A DNA stretch of 64,000 nucleotides, taken from NCBI GenBank assembly GCA_020638055.1, contig JACKJH010000001.1, positions 496,001 to 560,000 on the forward strand, in the 5' to 3' direction. The position numbers were made by a program, and so were the translations under genes. Below the pieces are notes generated by a model that saw only the letters and a list, made by a program, of their open reading frames with translations, was not told the DNA's origin and ran no database searches. The stretch comes from Hyphomicrobiaceae bacterium (GTDB lineage: Bacteria > Pseudomonadota > Alphaproteobacteria > Rhizobiales > Hyphomicrobiaceae). Below, piece after piece: positions 51,772 through 61,700 of the stretch. Positions within the stretch are counted from its first letter, which is position 1; every line of letters starts with the position of its first letter.

Positions 51772-54700
51772 GGCCCCTCATTCTAAAAATGCAAGCGTTC
51801 GGGCCATATGCAGGACTTGCCACGGTTGATTTCAGGCGTGCACTTGCCAGTGGTCTATTCGGCATTTACGGCGCTACAGGCGCAGGCAAATCGTCCATTT
51901 TCAGCGCCATCACATTTGCGTTGTTCGGCGAGGCGGCGGACGGTGAACAGCAGCCGCGAACGCTAAGATCCGATCATGCAGAACCTGATGTTTTGACGGA
52001 GGTCGAATTGATCTTCGGCATCGGTGAGCGCTGCTACCGGGTGGTGCGCCGACCCGACCAGATGCGCCCAGCCAAACGCGGAGGCGGCGAAACGAAAGAA
52101 GAGCACAAAGCGTGGCTGTTCGAGGTGACGGATCTGGATCTCGATCAACTGGGCGAAGACAGCCCCGGCAAACCGCTTGCCGAGACCAAGGTCGGCACCG
52201 TTAACGCGGCCATTACGGAAAGGCTTGGTTATACTGCGGCGCAATTCCGGCAGATCGTTTTGCTGCCGCAGGGACAGTTCGAAACGTTCCTTAAAGCCAA
52301 AACCAGCGATCGGGTGGACATCCTGCGAGAACTTTTCGACGTCTCCGTCTACGATACTTTGACGGACCGGTTGAAGAACAGGGCAAAAGAGGTTCATCAC
52401 GCCATCGCCAAGCGACGCGATGTGTTTGCGGGGCGGCTTTCATCTGAAAGCTTTGAAAGCCTCGACAAGCTTGCCGAAGGCATCGAGAAAGCGCAGCTTC
52501 AGTACAATGAACTCGAAGTGAAAAAGTCCGAGGTCGAGGTCGCGCTCAAGCAGAAAGACGAAGTGTTTCGTAACGCCGTTCAGACTGATCGTTATTTGGC
52601 GGAGCATGCCGCGGCGGAATTCAGCCTTAAAGAACTACAATCCCAGGCAGAGGCCAATGAGGCAGATATGGCCTGCCTGAAGGCGGCGCGTGCTGCGGTC
52701 GCCCTCGCGCCGCACGCAAATGTGCTTGCCGAGGCCACACAGTCGTTGTTGGACGCACAAAATGCCTCTCATGAAGCTGACAAGCGGCTAGAGCAATCGG
52801 AAATTGCCGCCAAGGCTTGCGCGGACCGATTGACGGCAATTGACGCTCAGGCCGGCACGATTGAGGCGAAGAAGGACAAGCGCCGCCAACTGGAAGGCTT
52901 CGTCGGCGTCCTTTCCGACAGCGAAGCCCTATGTGCTGAAGATCTGGCGAAGAAAAAATTGGCGGATCAGGAGCAAGAGGCTTTTGCATTGGCCGAAACA
53001 AATCTCATTGATTGCCGCGACAAGAAAAAGCGGCTTGAAAATGAGCGCGAGGACACACGCACTGCGCGTTTGATGCGTGGCGAACTGAACCTCGGAATTC
53101 AGCAAATCGATACGCAGCTTAAAGCTGCCACCGCATTCGAAAATACCCAGCGCACCTTGTCTGAAAGCCGTGAGAAACTGGCCTCAGCAAGCGGCGAATA
53201 TGATAACGCTTTGCAGGTGCGCGACGATTGCCATGCAGCGTTCAATGCGATTGAGACGGCGCTTTTAGATAGTCACGCACTGAATTTGGCGGCGCGTCTT
53301 GAAGCAGGGACGCCTTGTCCCGTTTGCGGTTCGCCTGAGCACCCCAAGCCTGCCTCTGGAACGGCTGGCGAGGCCGACCTTGCTGCGCGCTACCGTAAAG
53401 CGAGATCAGAGCTGGAAGCGGCCGAACGTACTGCCCGTCACTCGTCTAACAAATTGGCACAAAGCGAGGCGGTCGTCAGGCAGAACGCAGACAGGCTTGC
53501 CGAGCTAGACGAACCAGAAGAAGACGCCAAACAGCTCAAGAAAAAAATTGAAGAAATCCGTCGCAAAATTGAAACGCTCGGTCCTGAAAAAGACATCGCA
53601 GAAGTTGACGCAATGCTGGAACAGGCCGAACAGGATTTCGAAGATGCCGAAGCCGCACTAAAAAATGCGCGCGACAAACGTGATAACGCCCTGCAAGACA
53701 GCGTCAAAGCTAAGACGAGGTTGAATAGCGCGCTGGCGACCATTCCAGCAGACTTGCGAGACGCACAACGCCTCGACGCTGCGATCGGTTCAGTTGCCGA
53801 TCAGATTGCTGCCTACGATCTGGATCGAGCCAATGCCGTCACAGCGCGGCAGAAGGCTGATGGCGGCTTTGCATCAGCCAAGACCGAAGCTGACCTTGCC
53901 AAACGCGGTGTTGAGCGCGCGTTCGTGGAAATTCAGGCGGCCAAGGCAGGTTTTGAAGCCGGACTTGTGAACCACGGCCTCACGCAAGCTGCATTCGAAG
54001 CGGCGCGCTGCGACATTGACCGGATCGAGGCGTTTGAAAATCGCATAAAATCCTTCGGTGAGCGTTTGGTGTCGGCGCAAGACCGACTGAAGCGAGCGTT
54101 CGATGCGACTAAAGGCGTCAATCGGCCTGACATTGACGCACTGAAGACCGCGCGCGACCTGGCCGAGGTCCAGCGGGAAGAAATCTTGGAGGAGACGGCA
54201 CGGGCGGCGCAGCGGCTTGAACACCTGCAGAAGTTGCATAAGGAACTTCACGAGGAGAGCGCAGCTCTTGACCGACTGGAAGCCGAAACCGTGCCGCTGC
54301 GCGACCTAGCAATGGCCTTTTCCGGCGATAATGCCGCTCGCACGACGCTCGAAGTTTTCGCGATCACGACGATGTTCGAGCATGTACTGGAAGCGGCCAA
54401 TTTGCGCCTTGAGCCGATGTCGCGCGGCCGATTCCGGTTCATCCGCGGTAGCGAAGGACAGGGCCGGGCGCGTCGTGGGCTCGATATACTGGTCGAGGAC
54501 AGCTTTACCGGGCGTGCGCGACAAACATCGACATTGTCTGGTGGAGAGACTTTTATCGCCGCGCTGGCGTTGGCGCTCGGGCTTTCGGACATCGTGGAAA
54601 GCACGCGTGGAAACGTGCGGCTCGACGCAATTTTTATCGACGAGGGGTTTGGCAGCCTCGATTCTGCAGACGATGCAGGTACGCTCGACCAGGTGCTTCA

Positions 54701-54839
54701 GTCTTTAACAGAACTGGTGGGAAAAAGGCGCGCCGTCGGCCTCATCTCGCACGTGCCACTCGTGCAGCAGACGGTGCCAAACGGTTTCTGGGTGAAATCC
54801 TCCCGGCGCGGCAGCCGTATCGAGGAGCGTGTTTTGTGA
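51768..54839 (+). CDS. sbcC: Nuclease SbcCD subunit C (SMC-like ATPase)
   Basis: 1023 residues. Walker A GATGAGKSS is in LFGIYGATGAGKSSIFSAITFALF. Coiled coils lead to a zinc-hook CPVC near residue 517 (GTPCPVCGSPEHPKP) and return. The signature TLSGGETFIAALALALGLSD and Walker B AIFIDEGFGSLD close the ATPase. It is the Rad50 homologue acting with SbcD. Its length is normal. Confidence 0.95.
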   Translation: MRPLILKMQAFGPYAGLATVDFRRALASGLFGIYGATGAGKSSIFSAITFALFGEAADGEQQPRTLRSDHAEPDVLTEVELIFGIGERCYRVVRRPDQMRPAKRGGGETKEEHKAWLFEVTDLDLDQLGEDSPGKPLAETKVGTVNAAITERLGYTAAQFRQIVLLPQGQFETFLKAKTSDRVDILRELFDVSVYDTLTDRLKNRAKEVHHAIAKRRDVFAGRLSSESFESLDKLAEGIEKAQLQYNELEVKKSEVEVALKQKDEVFRNAVQTDRYLAEHAAAEFSLKELQSQAEANEADMACLKAARAAVALAPHANVLAEATQSLLDAQNASHEADKRLEQSEIAAKACADRLTAIDAQAGTIEAKKDKRRQLEGFVGVLSDSEALCAEDLAKKKLADQEQEAFALAETNLIDCRDKKKRLENEREDTRTARLMRGELNLGIQQIDTQLKAATAFENTQRTLSESREKLASASGEYDNALQVRDDCHAAFNAIETALLDSHALNLAARLEAGTPCPVCGSPEHPKPASGTAGEADLAARYRKARSELEAAERTARHSSNKLAQSEAVVRQNADRLAELDEPEEDAKQLKKKIEEIRRKIETLGPEKDIAEVDAMLEQAEQDFEDAEAALKNARDKRDNALQDSVKAKTRLNSALATIPADLRDAQRLDAAIGSVADQIAAYDLDRANAVTARQKADGGFASAKTEADLAKRGVERAFVEIQAAKAGFEAGLVNHGLTQAAFEAARCDIDRIEAFENRIKSFGERLVSAQDRLKRAFDATKGVNRPDIDALKTARDLAEVQREEILEETARAAQRLEHLQKLHKELHEESAALDRLEAETVPLRDLAMAFSGDNAARTTLEVFAITTMFEHVLEAANLRLEPMSRGRFRFIRGSEGQGRARRGLDILVEDSFTGRARQTSTLSGGETFIAALALALGLSDIVESTRGNVRLDAIFIDEGFGSLDSADDAGTLDQVLQSLTELVGKRRAVGLISHVPLVQQTVPNGFWVKSSRRGSRIEERVL

Positions 54840-55236
54840 TGACGACGTGCTCTGAGCGTTAGTTTTTCGTTCGCCCCACCTTATGCTCAGAACCGCACAT
54901 TAGCCGTTGCGGAATTGTAAGCCTGCGCAAAATTGCAAAGATGTCCAGCGTATTGCGGGCATTGCTGCACATGCGCGGATTGTCGCTCGGCGAGCCCTGA
55001 TCTAAGCTTGTTTGGTCAGGGTGATTCGCTCCGGTTGACGATACCCGCTGAGGTTGAAGGCTCTCGTTCAACGCAGACCAGCGGGCCTACGAGTGCGCAG
55101 GTCAAAATGGGCGACGTTGACGCTGCCCCAGTGGGCTCGGCAGCCAGTGGCGAAGTTTCAGAACCCCACTTTGGGAAAAATCCAGACACCGCGCTACTGT
55201 TCTGGCTGGTTTAATCGACTGTGGAGAGACATAGGA
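54840..55236. other. Non-coding gap between sbcC and tamA
   Basis: No gene is supported in this 397-bp stretch. The open frames in it lack domains, and the frame continuous with tamA upstream of 55237 does not look like signal peptide. It likely carries the tamAB promoter. Confidence 0.4.
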
Positions 55237-57153
55237 TTGCGCACGGCTCGGTCATTAGCTGTCCTGGCGATTGCTTTTACCCTATTCGCCGATGCGCATC
55301 CGGCCGTTGCCGTCGATGCGTTCGGAATGCCTTTGTTTGGCGACAGCTCCGCCGTGCCCGAGGGCGCACTCGCTTACAACGTTGCGATCAATGTTGCTGA
55401 AGACGGGGATGGCGACCTTAAAGCGCTCATCTCCGATGTCTCGCGGCTGAACACGCAAAAAAAGCATGGCGCCGGCGATGCCTTTACGCTGGTTGCGCGC
55501 GCCCGCGGAGATGTTGCGCAAATCCAGGCCGCACTTTACAGCGAAGGCTATTACGCCGGTGACATCGGCATAAGCATTGCCGGCCAGAAGATTGAAGGAC
55601 TGGACCCTTCAACGCTGAAGTTCGATTCTGGAACAAGCGTCGAGGTGGTGATTGATGTTACCGCGGGAGATCGTTTTGTTTTTGGCGATGTTTCACTGAG
55701 CCAAACCTCCCGTTCCAGCGATGCGGATGCGCCTCGTTCCAGCGATGCACCAAATCTGACAGGTGCCGATCTCGGGCTCGCAACAGGCAAGCCCGCCAAG
55801 TCCGGTGAGATCATCGTCGCATCGGAAAAGCTGGTGGAGGCTTGGCGTACATCCGGGTTCCCGCTTGCACGCATCGCGGATCAGAACATTGCTGCCGATC
55901 ATGCGCGCAAGGCTGTGGATGTGCACTTCAAGGTCGATCCGGGACCGCCAGCGGTCTACGGCTGGGTCGGCGTGTCGGGAGCTCCAACGCTCGATCACCA
56001 AACCGTGCTTGAGCAAAGCAAATTGACACCGGGGCGGCGTTTCCGCCCCAGCGATTTGAAACGAGCACGCGACCGTCTTGTCAAAATGCCAAGCGTGGAG
56101 AGTGTGAGAATTGTAGAGGGCCGTAGCGTTGATGCAGGCGGTGGTCTTCCAGTCAATCTGGAAGTGATCGAGCGCAAGCCGCGCTACTTCGGTGCGACGG
56201 CGTCCGTTTCAACGACCGACGGCGCAGAGGTCGAAGCGCACTGGGGACACCGAAACTTTTTCGGCCAGGGTGAACATCTTCGCGTAGAGGGAACCGTCTC
56301 TCGGATCGGCAGCGAGGATATTTCGCAGCTCGAGTTCGATGCTGCCGCAATCTACACCAAGCCGGGCATCCTGGACGTAGACACGGATTTGTTCAGCGAG
56401 TTTCGCGTGACCCGTGAACACCCTGATGCCTACGAAAGCATGGATGGCGGGGTGAAGGTTGGCCTGGCACGCGTCTTCAATCCAAACCTGTCGGGTTCCA
56501 TTGCATTGGCCGCCAAGTTTTCCCGCGTGGATGATGCCTTCGGCACGTCAGATTATCTATTGGTAAGCCTGCCTGTGGAAGCTGCTTATGATACGCGCGA
56601 CAATCGAGTGGACGCGACGAGAGGGGTTTCCATCTCTGGTGCGCTTATTCCCACTGCCGATACGATCAGCGGCGCGACGTTCGTCAAATCGGAGTTTCAT
56701 GCCGCCGCGTATCGTTCGCTTGATGGCGATGGCCGGGCGGTTCTCGCCGGGCGTGTCAGTGCGGGTTCGGTGGCCGGGGCATCGCTTGCCGATGTGCCAG
56801 CCTCGACGCGTTTTTTTGCGGGCGGCGGCGGGTCAGTGCGCGGTTATGAGTATCGCAGCCTGGGACCAACGATTGACGGTGAGGTGATTGGCGGACTGGG
56901 TTATGTCGGCGCCACGGCAGAGCTTCGCCTGCGGGTCAGCGATTCCTTTGGCTTGGTTCCGTTCATCGACTTTGCATCGGTGACGGACAAGGCCTGGCCG
57001 AGTTTGGATGGTGATTATTACGTGGGTGCGGGCCTGGGCCTGCGTTACTACACTGCGCTTGGTCCGCTGCGGATCGACGTCGCCACACCACTTACCGAGT
57101 GTGACAATAACCCCACCGTTGCCGTCTATGTTGGGCTTGGGCAGTCATTCTAG
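55237..57153 (+). CDS. tamA: Translocation and assembly module subunit TamA (Omp85 family)
   Basis: About 638 residues. A signal peptide (LRTARSLAVLAIAFTLFADAHPAVA) precedes POTRA domains (about 40-260) and an Omp85 beta-barrel with the family motif SVRGYEYRSLGP. With TamB it inserts autotransporter-type proteins into the outer membrane. I place the start at the TTG at 55237, which has GGAGAG 9 bp upstream and directly begins the signal peptide; the frame is open further upstream but not signal-like. Its TAG stop lies inside a dispersed repeat. Confidence 0.88.
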   Translation: MRTARSLAVLAIAFTLFADAHPAVAVDAFGMPLFGDSSAVPEGALAYNVAINVAEDGDGDLKALISDVSRLNTQKKHGAGDAFTLVARARGDVAQIQAALYSEGYYAGDIGISIAGQKIEGLDPSTLKFDSGTSVEVVIDVTAGDRFVFGDVSLSQTSRSSDADAPRSSDAPNLTGADLGLATGKPAKSGEIIVASEKLVEAWRTSGFPLARIADQNIAADHARKAVDVHFKVDPGPPAVYGWVGVSGAPTLDHQTVLEQSKLTPGRRFRPSDLKRARDRLVKMPSVESVRIVEGRSVDAGGGLPVNLEVIERKPRYFGATASVSTTDGAEVEAHWGHRNFFGQGEHLRVEGTVSRIGSEDISQLEFDAAAIYTKPGILDVDTDLFSEFRVTREHPDAYESMDGGVKVGLARVFNPNLSGSIALAAKFSRVDDAFGTSDYLLVSLPVEAAYDTRDNRVDATRGVSISGALIPTADTISGATFVKSEFHAAAYRSLDGDGRAVLAGRVSAGSVAGASLADVPASTRFFAGGGGSVRGYEYRSLGPTIDGEVIGGLGYVGATAELRLRVSDSFGLVPFIDFASVTDKAWPSLDGDYYVGAGLGLRYYTALGPLRIDVATPLTECDNNPTVAVYVGLGQSF

Positions 57154-57250
57154 AGCGCCGATCCGATGGAATCGGATCGGCGCTCTAGCTTTCTTGTTTG
57201 GTCGCATTTTCTTCGACAAACCGGCGTCCACTTCGTCGGGAAATGCTCTA
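57150..57250. repeat. Dispersed repeat with a perfect 18-bp hairpin at the tamA stop
   Basis: At 57150-57188 an exact 18-bp inverted repeat (arm CTAGAGCGCCGATCCGAT) closes around GGA. The tamA TAG is part of the left arm. The rest, with TTTGGTCGCATTTTCTTCGAC and a CTTCGTCG-GGAAATGCTC arm, matches the 103-bp array unit at 12745-13156. It occupies nearly the whole tamA-tamB gap. Confidence 0.9.
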
Positions 57251-57254
57251 ACCA

Positions 57255-60200
57255 ATGCGGGCTTCGATGCGTAAAGTTGCAAAGGTCCTGTTGCTGGGTT
57301 TGATGGTCTTGTGCGCGGGGCTGACCGTGGGGCTCGCGACGCACACAGGACAATCCAGCCTATTGCGACTGGCTTCAGCACTTTCCAGCAACACAGAAGG
57401 CTCGGTTTCCATCGGTGATCTGGACGGTTCGCTGTTCGGGGACGGGTCGATCGATGAAATTTCCCTGTCCGACAAGGATGGCCGCTGGCTGACAGCACGC
57501 GGCCTCTCATATTCGTGGTCACCTTGGGAACTGCTCTCAGGCCGATTGGATGTTGGCTACCTGCGTGTGAAAAGGATCGACGTGCTGCGGCTTCCCGCGG
57601 ACCATTCCGGAGAGGACAAGCCGTCTCAAGGTTCAGGCTTCGAGCTGCCGATAAAAATCGCACTGGGTGAACTGGATCTCAACGAGATCGCGCTGACCGA
57701 CAAAGTAGCGGGGGAAGCCGCAACCCTGCGGGTTACCGGTGTCGCCGACGTTGTCGATTCTGCGCATTCGAGCACCGCACGGCTACAGGTGGTGCGCCTT
57801 GATGGACCGCGGGGCGATCTTCGTGCACACGTGGCATTTATTCCGACACAGCGTTCGTTGGAAATTGAGCTCGATGGAAGCGAACCTGAAGGTGGGATCG
57901 TTTCGCGGCTGCTTGACCTGCCATCGCGACCAGCGATGGGGATCAACATCATCGGAAAAGGTACGCTGGAGTCCTGGCGCGCTGACCTGAAGCTATCAGC
58001 GGGTGGCGCGCCTTTCGTTGCCGGCGGTGTAAATCTAAACTCGATTGGACATGGCACACATCGGCTGACGGGGACGATTGCAGGGTATTTCGAGAAGCTT
58101 GTTCCGCGTTCAGCAGCAAATCTTTTTGCGGGAAAGACGCAAGTTGATGTTGCGGCCGATATTCTTGATCTGGCGGCGGGCTCTCCAACGTCCATCCGCA
58201 ATATCAACGTTGGCGTGTCAGGCGACCAGATGCGCATCGCCGCTACGGGCGCCGCCGAACTGGCTGAGTCTTTCATTTTTGGCAAGGTCAGCGGACACAT
58301 ACGACGTAACGATAGACAACCACTTCGATTTGCCTCGACGGACAGTGCCGCAGTTTCGGTGGGTGGTGTGTCATTCCAAGTCGATCTGCCAGAGCAACGC
58401 TCTGCGCGCCAGCTTACCGCCTCGGCTGAAATCAACGCGTTTAGTCACGAACATATTTCCGCCGACAAGCTAACACTCACGGCGCAAGCATTGCAGCCGC
58501 AGGCGACCGGGAACAATGCTGGTATGTTCGACGGCATAAAGGTTGCCGTGACAGCATCCGGCATCGACGATGCATCCGCCGTTGGCAGTGCTGTGGGTCA
58601 AGAACTACGCGCGAATGGTTTGGGGCGTTATGACGGTGAACGGCTGACCGTTACAAAATTTGAGATCAATGGCGCGGACGCTTCTGCTGTTGTGAAGGGC
58701 TCGTTCAAGAACGGGAAGGTTGCTGCAACGGCGCAGGTTCGGCTGGCAAACCTTGCGCGCTATTCGCAGATTTCCGAACGACACCTTAAAGGACAGGTCG
58801 CGTTTGACACTGAGCTGTCTGGTGATCTTGAAAGGCATGTCTTCGACGTCACAATTTCGGGCAATAGTGCAGGCGTTGCAGTTGGAAGCGATGCGGTCGA
58901 CCGGCTGTTGGCGCCCGAAACGATTTACCGCGCCCATATCGCACACACGGCCGACGGTGCGCTCAAAGTAGATGACGCTGCTGTTTCCAATTCAATGCTG
59001 CAAGCCAGCCTCACGGGCAGCCGGGCTAAAGACGCCACCAACTTTCATGGCAATGTGTCACTTGCTGCGCTCGCCGCCGTCGACCCATCACTGAGTGGCC
59101 AGGCGAAGCTTGTTTTCGGGTTGACCGGGCCAGACACAGACCTCACCTCAAAACTGACGCTGTCGGGCGACGACATTACGGTCAATGGCAAGCAGGTGTT
59201 GAAGCCTCTGATAAACTTCGACGGACGCGGGCCGGTTTCGCGGCATGCGGGCAAATTCGCGATGACGGGCACGATTTCTGGCGAGCCGGTCAAAGGTGCA
59301 GCCGCCATAATTGTATCGGAAAGCGGTGTGGGCAACATCGATGACCTTCAGCTTGAAATTGCCGGTGCGAAGCTCGTTGGTGGCGTGGCGTTTTCTTCTG
59401 CCGCGCTGCCTTCTGGCAAAATCAAACTCGACGCACGGGACCTTGGCCGCGTCGGCCGTGCGATAGGTGTGAAACTCAAAGGCAGGATTACTGCTGATCT
59501 TGCTCTTGGTGACCAGAGCGACAAGGGTTCTGCCAAACTCAACCTTTCGGCTGCGGACCTCGGCATTGACGACCTGGGGATCAAACGGGTGCGCGCCACC
59601 GCTGATGTCGCAAATTACATGACGGTTCCCGTCGGCAGCCTTGATGCAGACGTTTCCCAGATCATCAAGGCGGGCAAGCCGGTCGGTGAAGCTGGATTCC
59701 ATGCGCGCTTTGATAATGGCATAGCGACGTTCAAGTCGAACGGACGCATTGATGGCGGCGCGTTCTCACTTGCCGGCTCGGCGCTTACGCATGAGGGGGT
59801 GCATGAGATCGACCTGACGACTGCGACTTATGCAGGCAGAAAGAGCGCTCCTGCGATAAGGCTTGCCACGCCATCGCGCATCTCGGTGCACAACGGCGTG
59901 GTAACGACGCGCGCTCTTGCCGTCGCCATCGGCTCGGGAACACTTCGCATTGACGGGTCTGCTGGCGCGAATGCGATCGATGTACGGACGGAAATTAAAA
60001 ATGTGCCAGCCGAGGTGGCTGATCTGGTCGCGCCGGATCTGGGAGTGGCTGGGCGCATTGATGGCACCGGCACAATAAAAGGTTCGCCTTCCGACCCTGA
60101 AATAAACGCCAAACTCACCGCTTCGAATGTTTCAATCCACGAAACGCGTTCGCAACAACTGCCAGCCGCTGACATCTCCACCGACATTAGCGTCAAAGAT

Positions 60201-61586
60201 GGCACTGCGCAGGTCAACGTTCGAACCACGGCGCGTGGCGGGCTGGACCTGACGCTGAAGGGCAGTGCCGGTTTGAAGAAAGGCGGCCGGCTGGCGCTTT
60301 CGGGACAGGGCAACGCTCCATTAGGTTATGTCAATGTTTTCCTGGCCGACCGCGATGCGCGGGTTGAGGGTGTCGCAAAGCTAGCCGTGCAAATATCCGG
60401 ACCAACAAGTGAACCGATCATTGATGGGACGCTCAAAGTCAGTGGCGCGACGGCACGCGATTCAGAAGTGGGGCTGGAGCTGAAAAACATCGACGCCGAC
60501 ATCGGGTTTTCACGGGACGTTGTGACGTTGCGTAATTTATCTGCGGTCAGCTCCAAGGGAGGCAGTCTTAGGGCTGATGGCAAGGTGCAGTTGCCGCCCG
60601 TTGGCGATCCGTCGATGAGCGTCGAGGTGAAACTTGCTGCTTTCAAGTTCGGGAATCAAGATCCGGTAGCGGGCGAAATCGAAGGACAGTTGACGATTGC
60701 CGGTCCGGTTCCAGCACTGGTGGCGCGCGGCGACCTGCAAATCAAACGGATGGACATCACGGTTCCAAACCAGATGCCGAAATCGGTGCAAGCGCTCGAT
60801 ATCAAGCATGTAAACGCACCTAAGCGCTTCACTTCCAACGAGCCGACGCCAGATTCGGACGGCAACAGCGATACTGCGGGTCGGGGTTTAACGCTGGCGC
60901 TCGATGTGCGCGCTTACGATCGGATCTTTGTGCGTGGGCGCGGCCTTGATGCGCAACTTGGTGGATCTGTGAAAATTCGCGGTACGGCGAATTCCCCATA
61001 CACCGAGGGCCAGTTCAGCATGTCGCGCGGACGGCTTACGATCATCGGCCGGCAGCTCGATTTCAGCCGCGGAAACATCATATTTTCAGGAACGATGGAG
61101 CCGACGCTCGACATGGAGGCCAAAGGCGATGCGGATGGTACGACGGTTATCGTTACAGTGACCGGACCAGCTTCAAAGCCAAAGTTCCATTTCTCGTCCT
61201 CGCCTGAACTACCCGAAGACGAGGTCGTCTCACTGCTGCTCTTCAACAAGAAGTTGGCGCAGCTATCGCCTACGCAGCTCGTGCAACTGGCCGGTGAGAT
61301 CGATAAAATCGGCGGCTTGTCCAGTGGGCCCGGTACATTGGACAAAATGAAAAGCGCGTTGGGCATCGATGTGCTCGATGTGACGACCGACGAGAAGGGT
61401 AACGCGCAGGCGACGGCTGGAACCTACATCGATGAAAAAACCTATGTGGGTGTGAAGCAGGGACTGAGCCTTGGCCAAAGCCGCATTGTGATCGATCATA
61501 AATTGACCAAACATTTGAAAGCCCGTGGCGAAGTTGGCAGCGATGGCGAAAGCAAACTCGGCGTTGGGTTCGAGTGGGAATATTGA
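57255..61586 (+). CDS. tamB: Translocation and assembly module subunit TamB
   Basis: 1443 residues. An N-terminal signal anchor (VAKVLLLGLMVLCAGLTVGLAT) is followed by a long repetitive beta-structure typical of TamB/AsmA-like lipid-transport bridges. The conserved C-terminal DUF490 region includes SPYTEGQFSMSRGRLTIIGRQLDFSRGNIIFSG, then LPEDEVVSLLLFNK and the ending GVGFEWEY. It spans the periplasm and partners TamA. The ATG at 57255 or 57267 could start it. It follows tamA across the repeat. Confidence 0.93.
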   Translation: MRASMRKVAKVLLLGLMVLCAGLTVGLATHTGQSSLLRLASALSSNTEGSVSIGDLDGSLFGDGSIDEISLSDKDGRWLTARGLSYSWSPWELLSGRLDVGYLRVKRIDVLRLPADHSGEDKPSQGSGFELPIKIALGELDLNEIALTDKVAGEAATLRVTGVADVVDSAHSSTARLQVVRLDGPRGDLRAHVAFIPTQRSLEIELDGSEPEGGIVSRLLDLPSRPAMGINIIGKGTLESWRADLKLSAGGAPFVAGGVNLNSIGHGTHRLTGTIAGYFEKLVPRSAANLFAGKTQVDVAADILDLAAGSPTSIRNINVGVSGDQMRIAATGAAELAESFIFGKVSGHIRRNDRQPLRFASTDSAAVSVGGVSFQVDLPEQRSARQLTASAEINAFSHEHISADKLTLTAQALQPQATGNNAGMFDGIKVAVTASGIDDASAVGSAVGQELRANGLGRYDGERLTVTKFEINGADASAVVKGSFKNGKVAATAQVRLANLARYSQISERHLKGQVAFDTELSGDLERHVFDVTISGNSAGVAVGSDAVDRLLAPETIYRAHIAHTADGALKVDDAAVSNSMLQASLTGSRAKDATNFHGNVSLAALAAVDPSLSGQAKLVFGLTGPDTDLTSKLTLSGDDITVNGKQVLKPLINFDGRGPVSRHAGKFAMTGTISGEPVKGAAAIIVSESGVGNIDDLQLEIAGAKLVGGVAFSSAALPSGKIKLDARDLGRVGRAIGVKLKGRITADLALGDQSDKGSAKLNLSAADLGIDDLGIKRVRATADVANYMTVPVGSLDADVSQIIKAGKPVGEAGFHARFDNGIATFKSNGRIDGGAFSLAGSALTHEGVHEIDLTTATYAGRKSAPAIRLATPSRISVHNGVVTTRALAVAIGSGTLRIDGSAGANAIDVRTEIKNVPAEVADLVAPDLGVAGRIDGTGTIKGSPSDPEINAKLTASNVSIHETRSQQLPAADISTDISVKDGTAQVNVRTTARGGLDLTLKGSAGLKKGGRLALSGQGNAPLGYVNVFLADRDARVEGVAKLAVQISGPTSEPIIDGTLKVSGATARDSEVGLELKNIDADIGFSRDVVTLRNLSAVSSKGGSLRADGKVQLPPVGDPSMSVEVKLAAFKFGNQDPVAGEIEGQLTIAGPVPALVARGDLQIKRMDITVPNQMPKSVQALDIKHVNAPKRFTSNEPTPDSDGNSDTAGRGLTLALDVRAYDRIFVRGRGLDAQLGGSVKIRGTANSPYTEGQFSMSRGRLTIIGRQLDFSRGNIIFSGTMEPTLDMEAKGDADGTTVIVTVTGPASKPKFHFSSSPELPEDEVVSLLLFNKKLAQLSPTQLVQLAGEIDKIGGLSSGPGTLDKMKSALGIDVLDVTTDEKGNAQATAGTYIDEKTYVGVKQGLSLGQSRIVIDHKLTKHLKARGEVGSDGESKLGVGFEWEY

Positions 61587-61700
61587 GGCGGCTTTGGCTT
61601 GGGTGCGGCGCCGTAAAGTCACGAATTTGCCAGAGTTTGCAAAACAGTGTCTGGATTGTAATAAATTTCCTCATGAAAAGCAGCCCGGACTACAGCACTC

